A stretch of DNA of 64,000 bases from Rhodosporidiobolus odoratus (Eukaryota; Basidiomycota; Microbotryomycetes; Sporidiobolales; Sporidiobolaceae), in assembly GCA_034387635.1 (NCBI GenBank), contig JAOANU010000005.1:744001-808000 (forward strand), in the 5' to 3' direction. The notes under the pieces are model-generated. The model did no database searches and was not told where the DNA came from. It was given only the letters and a program-made list of their open reading frames with translations. The position numbers and the translations under genes are program-made. Of this stretch, positions 13,178 to 23,900 are shown piece after piece. The stretch's first letter is position 1, and each line of letters begins with the position of its first letter.

Positions 13178-13736
13178 GGGAACTTGCAAGACAAACAACG
13201 AGGTAAAGGAGAGAATGTCAATGGCTGGCGTGGCTGATATGAGACTGCGCCGCGGCAACGCAGGGAAGCGGTGCCGTAACGGTCGAGCCACGCAAAGCGA
13301 TGCAGCAACGCTCGATCGACGAGCTGCATGGTGTGAGGCGCCACTGAATGGCAGTGCAGCTGGACGAGCGAGATCAGCGATGGACGGGCTAGTTGGCCGA
13401 GGTAAAGCGAGGACGAGCGGGGGTAGCGAAAGAATGACGAGAACGAGGTCGGAGCCGCTAAGTGCGATGGGAAGGGTAGTGTAGGACTGGTACAGGCAGC
13501 TTCGACAAGCGTCGATGCATGATGCGGTAGAAGCGCAGGATCGACGTTAGCCAGAACTCGACTGAGCCAGTTGCGAGTGCGAGTCAACAAGAAGGCGCGG
13601 AAAAAGCAAGTGGTGATACATTGCGTAGAAAGAGACGAATGACTGCGTGAGAGTAGAGAGACAACCGTGTGGGAGAGAAAGGTGGGTGGAGGGGTATGCG
13701 AAATGGCGGAGGGGCGCAAGGTACGACGGAACTCGC
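13178..13736. other. Spacer between ACO1 stop and the small orphan gene
   Basis: A long minus-strand open frame (13174-13719) spans this spacer, but it is Ser/Leu/Arg-rich without recognisable motifs and probably reflects base composition. The interval most likely holds the ACO1 3' UTR and the promoter/leader of the 133-aa gene. Confidence 0.4.
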
Positions 13737-16667
13737 CTACAATGGCTTGGCGGCTTTGCTGGCGTTGAGGGCGCTACCGCTGCGATACCATTGCAGCTGT
13801 CCAGCGTTGAAAGTGTGAGTGAGGGGGATGTCCTCGGTAGATCCACTGTGGAAGGAAGTGATCAGTGAAAAGTAGAAAACAGGAATCGGTGCCGACGCAC
13901 TCCTTGCGGTTGAGGCGGAGGGTGACAGGGGAGCCCTCCTTGAGCTCCTTGATGCCGATGAGGTCGACCTTGTCATCCGGACGAACCTTGTCGTAGTCTG
14001 CAAACGAAAAATGTCAGAAGGGTAAAAATGAAGAATACACTGAGGGACGTACCGGCCGGGTTCTTGAAGTTGAGCGGGAGCATACCCTGCTTCTTCAAGT
14101 TGGTCCTGCGGTGGAGCCGCGAGTAAGCCTGGGGACAGCGGAACGAACACAAATAAAGGAAGAAAAACGCACTCGTGGATACGAGCAAAGGAACGGGTGA
14201 TGACGGCCGTACCACCGAGGAAACGGGGCTCGAGAGCAGCGTGCTCACGCGAGGAACCCTCACCGTAGTTCTCGTCACCGATGACGACCCAGCCGATACC
14301 CTGGTCGCGGTATTCGGCCGCAACCTGGGGAACGCCGCCCCACGAGCCAGTAAGCTGGTTCTGGACCTTGTTCGCTTCACCGTTGGCCTCGTTGATCGCA
14401 CCGATCAGGCAGTTCTGGGAGATGTTCTCGAGGTGACCGCGGTACTTGAGCCACGGGCCACCAGCAGAGACTGCAAACCGACGGAAGTCAGCTATCAAGT
14501 AATTAGACCGGCGCAGAAGGAGATGGACGTACTGTGGTCGGTGGTGCACTTGCCCTTGGCCTTGATGAGGATGGGAAGGTCCTTGGGGTCCTCGCCGTTC
14601 CAAGGCTTGAACGGCTGGAGAAGCTGAAGACGGTCGGACTTGGGGTCGACGGCGACGTTGACAGAGGCACGGTCCGCAGGCGGGGCCTGGTAGGTGTTCT
14701 CTCCCGGGTCGTAGCCGCGGGGAGGGAGCTCCTTGCCAGACGGGTCGGAGAATTTGAACTCCTTACCATCGGCACCCTTGAGCGAGTCCGTCATCGGGTT
14801 GAAGGAGAGAGAACCGCCAAAGACCATGGCGGTGACGAGGTCGGGAGAGGCAACGAAGGCGTGGGTGGCGGTGTTGGCGTCGTTGCGACCAGTGAAGTTA
14901 CGGTTGTAGGAGGTGATGATCGAGTTCTTGGTGCCCTTGGGAACATCCTGACGGTCCCACTGACCGATGCAAGGACCGCAAGCGTTGGCAAGGACGGTTC
15001 CGCCGATCTTCTCGAGCGACTCCATCTGGCCGTCACGCTCAATGGTAGCGCGGATCTGCTCGGAACCGGGAGTGATAGTGAAGCCGGAGACAGCCTTGAG
15101 GCCGTGAGCGGAGGCCTCGTCAGCGATAGAGGCGGCGCGGCTCATGTCCTCGTAGGAAGAGTTGGTGCAGGAACCGATGAGACCGACGGAGAGCTTGTCG
15201 GGCCAGCCGTTGGTCTTGACGGCTTCGGCGAACTTTGAGAGGGGAGTGGCAAGGTCGGGGGTGTAAGGACCGTTGATGTGGGGCTCGAGCTCGGAGAGGT
15301 TGATCTCGATGACCTGGTCGTAGTCGGCCTTCTCGTCGGGGCGGAGGTTGTGCTGGAAGGACTCGGCGTACTTGCGGATGTCGGAGCGGTTGGTGGCGTC
15401 GAGGTACTGACCCATACGCTCGTTGTAGGGGAAGAGGGAGGTGGTGGCACCGATCTCGGCACCCATGTTGCAGATGGTAGCCATACCAGTGCACGAGAGC
15501 GACGTGACACCCTCGCCGAAGTACTCGATAATAGCACCCGTTCCGCCCTTGACGGTGAGGATACCCGCGACCTTGAGGATGACATCTGCAAGAGATAGCG
15601 GTGAGCAACGAACGGAACACAGGGAAGAGAAGGTGCGAACCCTTGGGGGTAGTCCAGCCGCTGATCTTGCCGGTCAGCTTTACACCGATCCTCTTCGGGC
15701 ATTTGAGCTCCCAGGGAATGTCGGCCATGACGTCGACAGCGTCCGCACCACCAACGCCGACAGCGACCATGCCGAGACCACCAGCGTTAGGCGTGTGCGA
15801 GTCGGTACCGATCATCAAGCCACCCGGGAAAGCGTAGTTCTCGAGGATGATCTGCAGAGGAGCGCATGAGCTTCGAGCTGAAGAGTGTCATGAGGCGGAG
15901 GAGACGAACCTGGTGGATGATACCGGATCCGGGCTTCCAGAAGCCGATGCCGTACTTGGCAGTGGCAGTCGCGAGGAAGTCGTAAACTTCCTTGTTGATG
16001 TCCTTGGCGCGAGCCAAGTCCTTAACACCGCCAGTCTGGGCCTCGATCAAGTGGTCGCAGTGAACGGTGGTGGGTACGGCGGTGGTGGGGAGACCAGCAG
16101 ACATGAACTGGAGGAGAGCCATCTGGGCGGTAGCATCCTGGCACGCGACACGCTGTACGCGAGGTCGAGGAACTCAGCTCCCTGGTTGTCTGAATCGAGC
16201 GGAGGGAACTTACGTCGGGGCGGAGCTTGAGGTAAGAAGCTCCCGGACGGATATCGGCGTCATGGGGGTTGTCGAGGTGACCGTAAACAACCTTCTCGGA
16301 AAGGGTGAGAGGGCGGTTAAGGCTGCAATGTACGATCACTATGTCAGTAGGTGTGTCCTCGTGTCGAACGTGCTCAGAATATGTGAGCAAGTCGTCGCGA
16401 ATAATGCAAGCATGCGGAAGTGAGGGCAGGTGTAGATAAACAGGCCAAGAAGGCCGGGGACCGGCCACTCGAAAGCGAGAAGAACGCTTACCGCTGACGG
16501 ACGACGGCAAGGTTCTCCTCGATGCGCTGGTAGTTGATGAAGGAACCCTTGTCGAGGGCAGACATGGCCACCTTGGTCGCGCCGATATTGGAAGCGGGAG
16601 TGGCTAGGGAGCGCCTAAGGGCGGGGGCACGAAGGCCAGCAGCACGAACAGAAGGCACGAGGACCAT
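13737..16667 (-). CDS. ACO1: Mitochondrial aconitate hydratase
   Basis: Nine minus-strand exons: 16492-16667, 16214-16322, 15910-16152, 15641-15851, 14533-15585, 14173-14470, 14053-14105, 13901-13997 and 13737-13845. They give 782 aa, the usual length. An Arg/Ala/Ser-rich presequence ([20 protein letters not shown]) targets mitochondria. The [4Fe-4S] ligand cysteines lie in [12 protein letters not shown] and [10 protein letters not shown]. Substrate-binding motifs [14 protein letters not shown] and [15 protein letters not shown] are intact. It interconverts citrate and isocitrate in the TCA cycle and in yeast also binds mtDNA. The last intron (13846-13900) and flanking exon parts are duplicated at 7151-7324 and 18490-18642. 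The gene is intact and conserved, so it is the donor, not a copy. Confidence 0.98.
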
Positions 16668-16742
16668 CTTGGGCAGTGCTCTGTGTGAAGAGAGCGAGGT
16701 TAGAGAAGGGAAGGAGGCAGAGCGAGACTTGGGAGCGTCCGA

Positions 16743-16747
16743 ATTGG
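16743..16747 (-). promoter_or_regulatory. Candidate CCAAT box upstream of ACO1
   Basis: CCAAT on the sense strand of ACO1, about 75-80 nt before its ATG. By analogy with HAP-regulated respiratory genes of yeasts this could bind the Hap2/3/5 complex, but a 5-nt motif is weak evidence. Confidence 0.25.
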
Positions 16748-18448
16748 CTGATGGAGCTCGGCTTGCTAACACGGCACTACGGCGGAAAAGGGGTATACAC
16801 GGAAGGATCTTGACTGACTCACCCTGTGGTATAGCGGTGGGGTATCTGCTCGAGACGAGAGACGAGTGGGAGGAGAACGAGCCGTAGTCGCCGGACAGCT
16901 TCGAGACCGGTTCGGGAGGAACAGGCGTTCCACTCCTCCGCGTTCTCCCTCCACCAATAAAAGTCAACCGGTTGCAAATCACTCAGCATCAGGCTTGCAG
17001 CATGCGCATCTTATCGGGTCCGGCTTCGACTCGCCGCCAGCTTGAAGCATCGACCGACACGTCGAGCTCTTATTCGTGTGCATTTTTCCTCGCGTCGTTC
17101 TCGAATCCCTCACGTCGCCCAAGGACTCTCCAAGGGTGTCACCTGCCCACCTTAGGTCGCAAAGACGCCAGTCTTGGCCTGACTTGGATGGAGGAGCTCG
17201 TCGCTACGCTACGACGCTGTCCGCGGGCATCTACCGGACAACGCTTGGGCTGCGCCCCTCTCGTTGTGTGTCGTTGGGAAGGCCCGGACCACTCGTATAG
17301 CGTCCTCATACGATGGCATGAGGTGTACAACCGAAGTTATCGAGGCACGATGAGCATTGAAATTACCTTTTCGTTTGAACCCTCTGCAGACTTTGATCCC
17401 TTACCTGGTCAGGGCCTCTCGGAAAGCCAGCTACTACACAGTCCCTGCCTTGGCTTTTGTAGCAAAGCTTGATCCTGCACCGCCAACGAGAAAGTGCTTG
17501 GTCAGGCTGGTAGGCCACCTTTTCCTCCTGCCGAGGACCAACTTACTAGAGAACGCCATCCCGTGCGCGTGGGTCCCGTTGAACGGTGACACCAGGGCAG
17601 AAGCCCTCGTTTCAGCCAACGGGATCGCAACGGGGACCGGGACTCCGTCATCCCTGTTGAGACGGGGAAAACGGCGTCAAGACGGGCGACACGGGAGAAA
17701 AAGGTGAAATACAGGATAAAATTGCCCCACCTGGTTTGTACCTCCAGACCAGACAAACAGGAAGCAAAGAAACGCTTGCGAGATGCAGTAGAGGCCGATG
17801 AGAATGACCGAGAATTACAAGAGCCAGGAGTACAGTGGGGAGACCTCTTCTCCCCTTCTGCAGACCTTTTGGCATGCCAACGGCATGTGGGTTTTACAGA
17901 CGCCTCATTCTACTGAATACGCTGTGGTATACAGCCTCTCATCAGTAGAACACCTGCACAGGCAGTGTGTACGGCTTTCTCTCGTTTGAGAAGGTCAACT
18001 GAGTACCGGCTTGCTTTTGGCTTGCAAGTGGCAAAGGGTGGCGAGAAAAGTTAAATCCGACACTGAGGTTCGTCCGCCTGAAGCCTCGTAGGCCAATCAA
18101 AAGACGCGGCTGACCGTGTCAACCAATCAGAGTTGGCCTACCTTCTCAACCTCAATGTCAGGATTTTTTTCCTCGCCGCCCTTTGGCAAGTGGGCTCTAG
18201 TAAATCCCAGGCTGAGTAGCAGGCTCCAATCGTATTCAATAGGACATATCAACTTCTGGAGACGCGCTGGACACCCCTCCCGACCTCAGGTATTCAACGG
18301 GTATTTCCAATTTTGCAGCAATTCTCTATGGAGTAGGCCGACGGCTCCGGGCCTCAGTGGCCCGTTCAGCCGGGTTGGCGGGTCCCCGTCCCCGTCCCCG
18401 TCTGGGCCCCGTTGACCAGGGAGGCATTCTCTACAACTTACACTGGCA
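16748..18448. other. ACO1 promoter and gene-poor decayed DNA
   Basis: No conserved frame is supported. ORFs such as 17357-17707 have no motif. The stretch contains CCAAT motifs near 18093 and 18120 and a run of CCCCGT repeats near 18380-18410. It looks like old non-coding sequence leading into the repeat at 18449. Confidence 0.4.
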
Positions 18449-18823
18449 CTGTGGACCCAACTCTCAGCTATACGTTGTCACATCTGCACACTCAACCGCA
18501 AGGAGTGCGTCGGCACCGATTCCTGTTTTCTACTTTTCACTGATCACTTCCTTCCACAGTGGATCTACCGAGGACATCTCCCTCACTCACACTTTCAGCG
18601 CTGGACGGCTTCAATGGTATCGCAGCGGTAGCGCCCTCAACGCCTGGCTGCCGCTAAGCAGTAAAGAGTGGGTGAGAAAAGGTGAGGTCTGTTCCGGGCG
18701 GAGGATGTTGGGGGAGTTGGTTATCGCATTGCTATATCCCTTCCGCTTTTCCTTGTGTTCCCTATGTCTTAGTCTTGACCCTCATCTGGTGTGAACCACG
18801 AAACAATAGCTGTACTTGTTTTC
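18449..18823 (+). repeat. Repeat copy C: second copy of the ACO1-fragment-bearing segment, inverted
   Basis: This plus-strand segment matches the minus strand of 6973-7384. It carries the ACO1 fragment at about 18490-18642, again with the last intron, and the same right-hand junction (CCCTCAACGCC followed by TGGCTGCCGC). It differs by a deletion of roughly 25-30 nt at the left edge of the fragment and several point changes. The shared junction shows copies A and C descend from one capture event. The segment lies 1.8 kb upstream of the ACO1 start. Confidence 0.9.
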
Positions 18824-19075
18824 CCCCAATAATCTTCTCCATCCTCTTCTTGTGCTTGTGCTAGGCGGACTGCAAGATGCACCATCGTTGAGCCGGAAGG
18901 GCGAGTCGGGCAACTTGCAGGATAGGAGGGCGGAGGGGTACCGGAGCACGGGTGGTAAGGAGGTAGGGACGAACCGTAGACAATGAACCGGGTGTGATTC
19001 CTCAGTCTACAATTAGGGGTAGGGGAGCGCTAGAGAACAGAACGAGAGCGAGAAGCTACAGAAGTCCAACCTCAA
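18824..19075. other. Non-coding, with copia internal-end remnant
   Basis: The last about 70 nt (from 19008) resemble 22700-22769, the sequence that precedes a second LTR start. This suggests it is the 3' end of a retrotransposon internal region. No gene is seen. Confidence 0.35.
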
Positions 19076-19317
19076 TGTTGAGTGATCCATCTACTATCTC
19101 ATCAGTCCGAGGAGTCTGTCCGAGGAGTCGCAGAGAAGATTCGCAGGTATAAGAGTATTGGCCTGCAAGGCAAGTAAGATCAGGTATCACTCATAAGAGC
19201 CAGAGGAGCGAAATAGGACTCAGTAGCGTAAGAGGCGAGGTGCAAGGAGGTCTCTTCCTTGCACTGGACTGCCTATCCCGATTCTCCTCTCTCCGGTTGA
19301 GTCCTATTCCCTCAACA
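19076..19317. mobile_element. Probable solo LTR (copia-like), 242 bp
   Basis: The segment begins TGTTGAG and ends CTCAACA, a perfect 7-nt inverted terminal repeat with the canonical TG...CA ends. The 5-nt flanks (CTCAA and CTCCC) match only partly, so a target-site duplication is not clear. The first 20 nt recur with one mismatch at 22770-22789, again after a similar upstream sequence. No gag or pol frame is present next to it. Confidence 0.55.
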
Positions 19318-19989
19318 CTCCCGCTCACTCAGACTGTCTTTCTCTCTTTTGTTCTCTCAGTACCTCCTTTGACTTTATCCTTGCGGCCTGCAGGCGGATG
19401 CACTCGAGGTGGAAGAGAGATGAATGTTGAGAGGTTGGTCAACGAGGGCAGACTGCGGCGGAACTTGTGTAGGCTGCTTCTCCTCACCACTACAGCCCCT
19501 CATCCCTAGTTCTTTCGGAATCCAAGCTTGAATCACTGTGATTTCTCTCGTAGTGGGGAGAAATTGCACGAGCAACGCTTCCACACCCTCCATCCTCGCT
19601 TGGCCACTGGACTCGCCTCGGCTTGAGCCTGGTACGCCTTGCAGCTTGTGGCGCAGCGAGAATTTGACAGTCGCTACTGTGTCACCTGTTGGCTCTCGCA
19701 TGCTGTTCCTGATGTGTGTTGTGATGACATCCCACTGCACTCCCTTGGGGCTTGTGGTCAGGCAGCAGAACAGACATTCTGACACTACGTTCATTCTGCC
19801 TTGTATTGCCCTTACCCCCAGGCGCCCAAGGTATAGTCACTTACATTGTGTCAGACAGTATTGCAACTTGGTGTTTGATACGCATGCTGCTGGCCCTGGC
19901 TGAACCTGCAGCTGCTGACCAAGCTGTTTGTTTTTTCTTAGATGTGGAAGGGCAACACACATATGTACCAGCTTTACAACAACAGGTGA
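19318..19989. other. Decayed block; open 139-codon minus frame of unknown origin
   Basis: A minus-strand frame (19375-19794) stays open for 139 codons and looks mildly protein-like (VQWDVITTHIRNSMREP). I recognise no family and see no counterpart in the intact orphan locus. It may be a fragment of another gene. The rest is featureless. Confidence 0.25.
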
Positions 19990-20275
19990 GGAGGTATGTG
20001 TGTGATTTGTAGGCACTCGACTCCCTCCTGAGGATTTCTTCCGGCAAAAGGTCACTCACTGATCCCCAAAACGCGCTCACACACCTTGAAAATAAGGAAA
20101 CACGGGTCAGGATGGTCCATACCTTACGGAACTGCTCTTCAAAAAGAGGGGTATGAGATCCACAGATTTACGCCCACGCTCTATCAAACGTCACCGCCAT
20201 TGCTGTTCCCAGTTTGACATCCTGCTAGCACCCTCATATTGGACATGCATACAGCCTTGCGGCAAGCCAGAACGC
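19990..20275 (+). pseudogene. Captured fragment of GMD (intron 1, exon 2, part of intron 2)
   Basis: From about 19990 the plus strand matches the GMD gene at about 26118-26433, in the same orientation. Shared sequence includes the end of intron 1 (GATCCCCAAAACGCGCTCAC), exon 2 with its glycine-rich cofactor loop region, and the first part of intron 2 (TTACGCCCACGCTCTATC). The copy has substitutions and small indels; identity falls off after about 20190. It retains intron sequence, so it is a DNA-level copy, and it cannot encode a functional domain. Confidence 0.85.
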
Positions 20276-20589
20276 GTGTGTAAGACTTGCTGAGCATGCA
20301 GAGTATCTCCCCAACATGTCTGACCTTTCTTCCCCTTCCTTCTTCCACCTGTTAGACTCTAGCTGCAGACTCCCTGATAATGCTAACACCCTTACACCCC
20401 ACATGCCCTTGATGAGGCTGCCGTTTAAGTCAGTGCACTCCTTGGGCTACTGCCTGCAATGGGTGACTGTCTGTAATCAAGACAGCAAGACACTGTTTGA
20501 GAAGGCCCTCTTCCCTGCCTCTCACATTTCTGTATCTCTGATTGCTAAGCCAGCTCCATCATATTTGAGGTCTCAGTAAGGCTGTATAC

Positions 20590-20719
20590 CTGTCTCTTCA
20601 CGACTGGGTGGCCCTTGTCATTGTACTTGACAGGGTCTAGCGTGGCACATTGCAGCCGGGGGCACCAAGACCACCACATCTGGTACCATGGTGTGACCAT
20701 AAAGTCCGAATACCCTTGA
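20590..20719 (-). pseudogene. Ruined first exon of the 181-aa orphan gene
   Basis: On the minus strand this aligns with exon 1 of the gene at 10840 (same GT donor position, and recognisable SHHGTRCGG versus SHYGTRAGG). A 1-nt deletion shifts the frame after NVPR. The start codon is lost (ATG aligned to a mutated triplet). Downstream exons are not recognisable. Confidence 0.7.
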
Positions 20720-20937
20720 TGATGCCGTGTAACACCAGCCTGTGGACCAAAGCAAAAGGGATGCAGGAGGAGAAGAGCGGGATATGAGAACAACATATGG
20801 AAGATGGGTAGGCACAGAGCAACACAGGTGATAGGTCAGTCAGTTGACTCCACAGCAGAGCATTTTTCACTCCTGACCCCAGAGAACAAGCCAGAAGACA
20901 CAGAAGAGATCAGGAGGAGATAAAGCAGAGAAGAAAA

Positions 20938-23900
20938 TGTCAACTTGCCTCTGGCAAACAACCTTGTCGCCACAGCTACTGTTCCTACGCTTTACAACTC
21001 TGTTTATAGCCTTCCTCAGCTCAGTGCAGTACGGTACGCCTTTCCGTTCAACTGCCCCAGATTCACTCTGGTCGCTCCTCCCTCTGCAATGACAAGGGAG
21101 GAAACAAGACCATGCTGCTGAGGTCAGCGCATGGAGTCAACAATATGGTGCGGAAAGGGTAGTGATGGGACGCACATCTGATGGTCCATATGTCGACCTA
21201 CAATGTGCCTGCCCGTCCCAGGAAACAAAGGACAGGAACTGGCGCTTGGAGAGCCTAGTAGCCTACCAGGCCATGGGGGTAGACTGGATGCACTGCATCA
21301 TTGCTGAAGTTCTCACTACACTCACACTTGTGGTGCTGACATGTGTAGAGCAGGATGGGAAGTGGTTAACACCTATTTTTGCCTCTTTCCTCTTTTGCCT
21401 CCTTGCCCCGCCGATGCTGCATGCTCCTGGTGAGGGTAAAGGCAGTATGTGCCGCCGTCAATGCCTGCTGCTGTGTGGAGACCTCACCTTTTCTCTCAGG
21501 TCACCACCCCTTGCGCCTTTGCTGCCGGGTCCCTGGAGGCATGGCAGTCCTTGCCTATCCCAGGACACCTGCCACCGCCTGAGCTTGCAGCACCCTAACA
21601 AAGGAGCATCATTCTGCTGACCAAGGGAGAGGAGGAGCCAGCCGGTTCCACCAGCAACGAGGCGGACCGGACTTTTGAGAAAGCACACACGGGGGAAACT
21701 GGTACAAGTTCTCTAGCTGAAGGGAACCTACAACTCACAGCGAGCCCCTTCCCAGTTCCTCTGGAATGTTTAGAGTACAGAAGCGCTATACCCCTTCCTT
21801 AGCACGAGGAGGTTTCTGCAATAGAGGCAGAACTGGGTGGTCCTTTGGCTTCAGTCCCCTCAACTTCATCCTCATTGTCCTCGGTTATTTCTCCACCTCA
21901 GCCTGCTCATCCTTTGCTCCTCAGCGTCTACGAGTTGGACCTGTAAGCATGTGTTGAATCAAGCGATCACTGGTAAAGCGTTGGTGCAGTAAGCAGCAGG
22001 ACTCCGTCAAGCCTTTGCTCATATTTGTCAAGAAGGCGGATCAGGGACCGATACGGAGGGGAGGGAACTGGAAGCAAGGGCACAGGGTTGGATGCAAGTA
22101 CTACAAGTAGAGTTGGAGGAGGCGGGTCTGCCACACCCAGATGGCTTCTTTGTGGTCTTGCTTTGCTGCCCCAACCACCGGCATTTTTGCCTGGTGCAGG
22201 AGATACCGATGTCAGACTGTAGACAAGACCAGGGTTGCTGCTAAGGCAAGGAAAGGAGAGGGGTGGTTGTTGTAATCGAGCAAAGACGGACCAATACCGA
22301 GCACAACAAATTGATCTGCAAGGAGCACCAACTTTGGAGGTGAGTAAGTTGGGCTATTCGCGTAGGAGGAGGGTGTGATTGCTCAAGAAACTTGCTTCCC
22401 GCTACGAAAGCTGGAATAACAGTGACTCGAGTGTTGAATTTGCAGGGGGTAGACAGCGGTGCCCAGAAAGAACCACAAAATCCGTCGTTCAACATCTCAG
22501 CTCGATCACTCAACCTCAACCATAACCTCAACGAGTATCCGTCTGCAGGCTGCAAGGGTAGGTGCGTGAAGACTCTGATAGATAGGGGAACGACAGGATA
22601 TCGAATAGGAACTTGAAAAGAATAATAGAAAGGAATCAACTTAGCTTCCGTAAGTCGTGGTAGGAGCGCCTGTCCTAGCATGATCCTGGTTCTCAGAACA
22701 GCAAATAGGGGTGACTAGCGCTAAAGAAGAAGGGGGGAGAGCTATAGCTTCCACCTAGTCCATCTTCCATGTTGAGCGATCCATCTACTCCGTACTGGGC
22801 AACCATGTCGGACTGTAATACCTGAAACTCACAGTATGAGGATTCTTCTGAGTATCCCAAGGAAGGAGGACTGAGCAGCAAGAGCGAGAAGAACTATATG
22901 TGAGGAACCATTTCCTTATTTACAACTGGCCTCCTACCCGGGCTGTCAAGCACGGCAGCTGTGATCCCTTTGATACTTGTAGCAGTCCCTATGAAGAGGT
23001 TGCAGGGCTCAGCAGCAAGCTTGATTTTGCAGATAACCTAGTAAGCAGCTTTTCTCACCCTTCTCGAAGTGAGATCTCACTTGATCAAAAATGCAGTTGG
23101 CAACATCGACCACTCTGTTACAGCATTCAACATCTCCTGGACGGGCAGGCGTCCCGTCCGTTTGCCCCTCAATAGGCTCAGCAAGATGCATTGATGCGCT
23201 TTGATTGTAGAGTCCTCAATTACCTCATCCCTCGTACAGATCCCGATCCCTCTCTGGTGGGTTCATCGTGGCATAGAAGGCAGAGCAGAATCGCTCCTCC
23301 TCTGTCAAAAGAACGACCTGCTCTTGAGGTTGTCGCTCTTCTTCTGTTGTCTTCATCCGCAAGCCTTGGGTGAAGATGCGCGCCCTAGGGTTACGAGGTG
23401 TGCAACGCACAGACGTCTCCCTGCCGCCATTCCTGCCGTTCCTGCTGTTCCCGCACTCAACAACACAGCTATTCTCACAATCACCGAAGCCTCAAGAGGC
23501 AAGGAGACTTGACAAGATGCAATGACTGACTCCTTGGCATCACACAGGACCTGACAGCCATTCTTGTGAGGCTCCTTGCCTTTGGCGGGGATCATTACCC
23601 TCCTTTCCGCACCTTCTCAAGTCTCGGCTTTTGGAGCTCCTTTGCATTGCACACTGCTGGTGACAGCAACTTCAAAGAAGACTCGATGGAGCCCGACACG
23701 CCATGGCATGACCACCTTCACTATCTAGCTCGATGCGAGATCCTGACCCGCGTTTGTCGCTCACTCAATGACATTGCTCTCCTCGATCGCGCGCTCCTTC
23801 ACTACATCCAGAATATTCTCCGCATGCCGCCACCCTCAACTGATCCCGTCCCCTGCTCGCCTACTGTGTCCGGCTCAATCCTCCAACAATGCTCAGCGAA

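Noticed and set aside
14534..15238. 234-codon plus-strand ORF over the large ACO1 exon
   Set aside because: Antisense shadow of ACO1; Gly/Val/Arg/Leu-rich with no domain.
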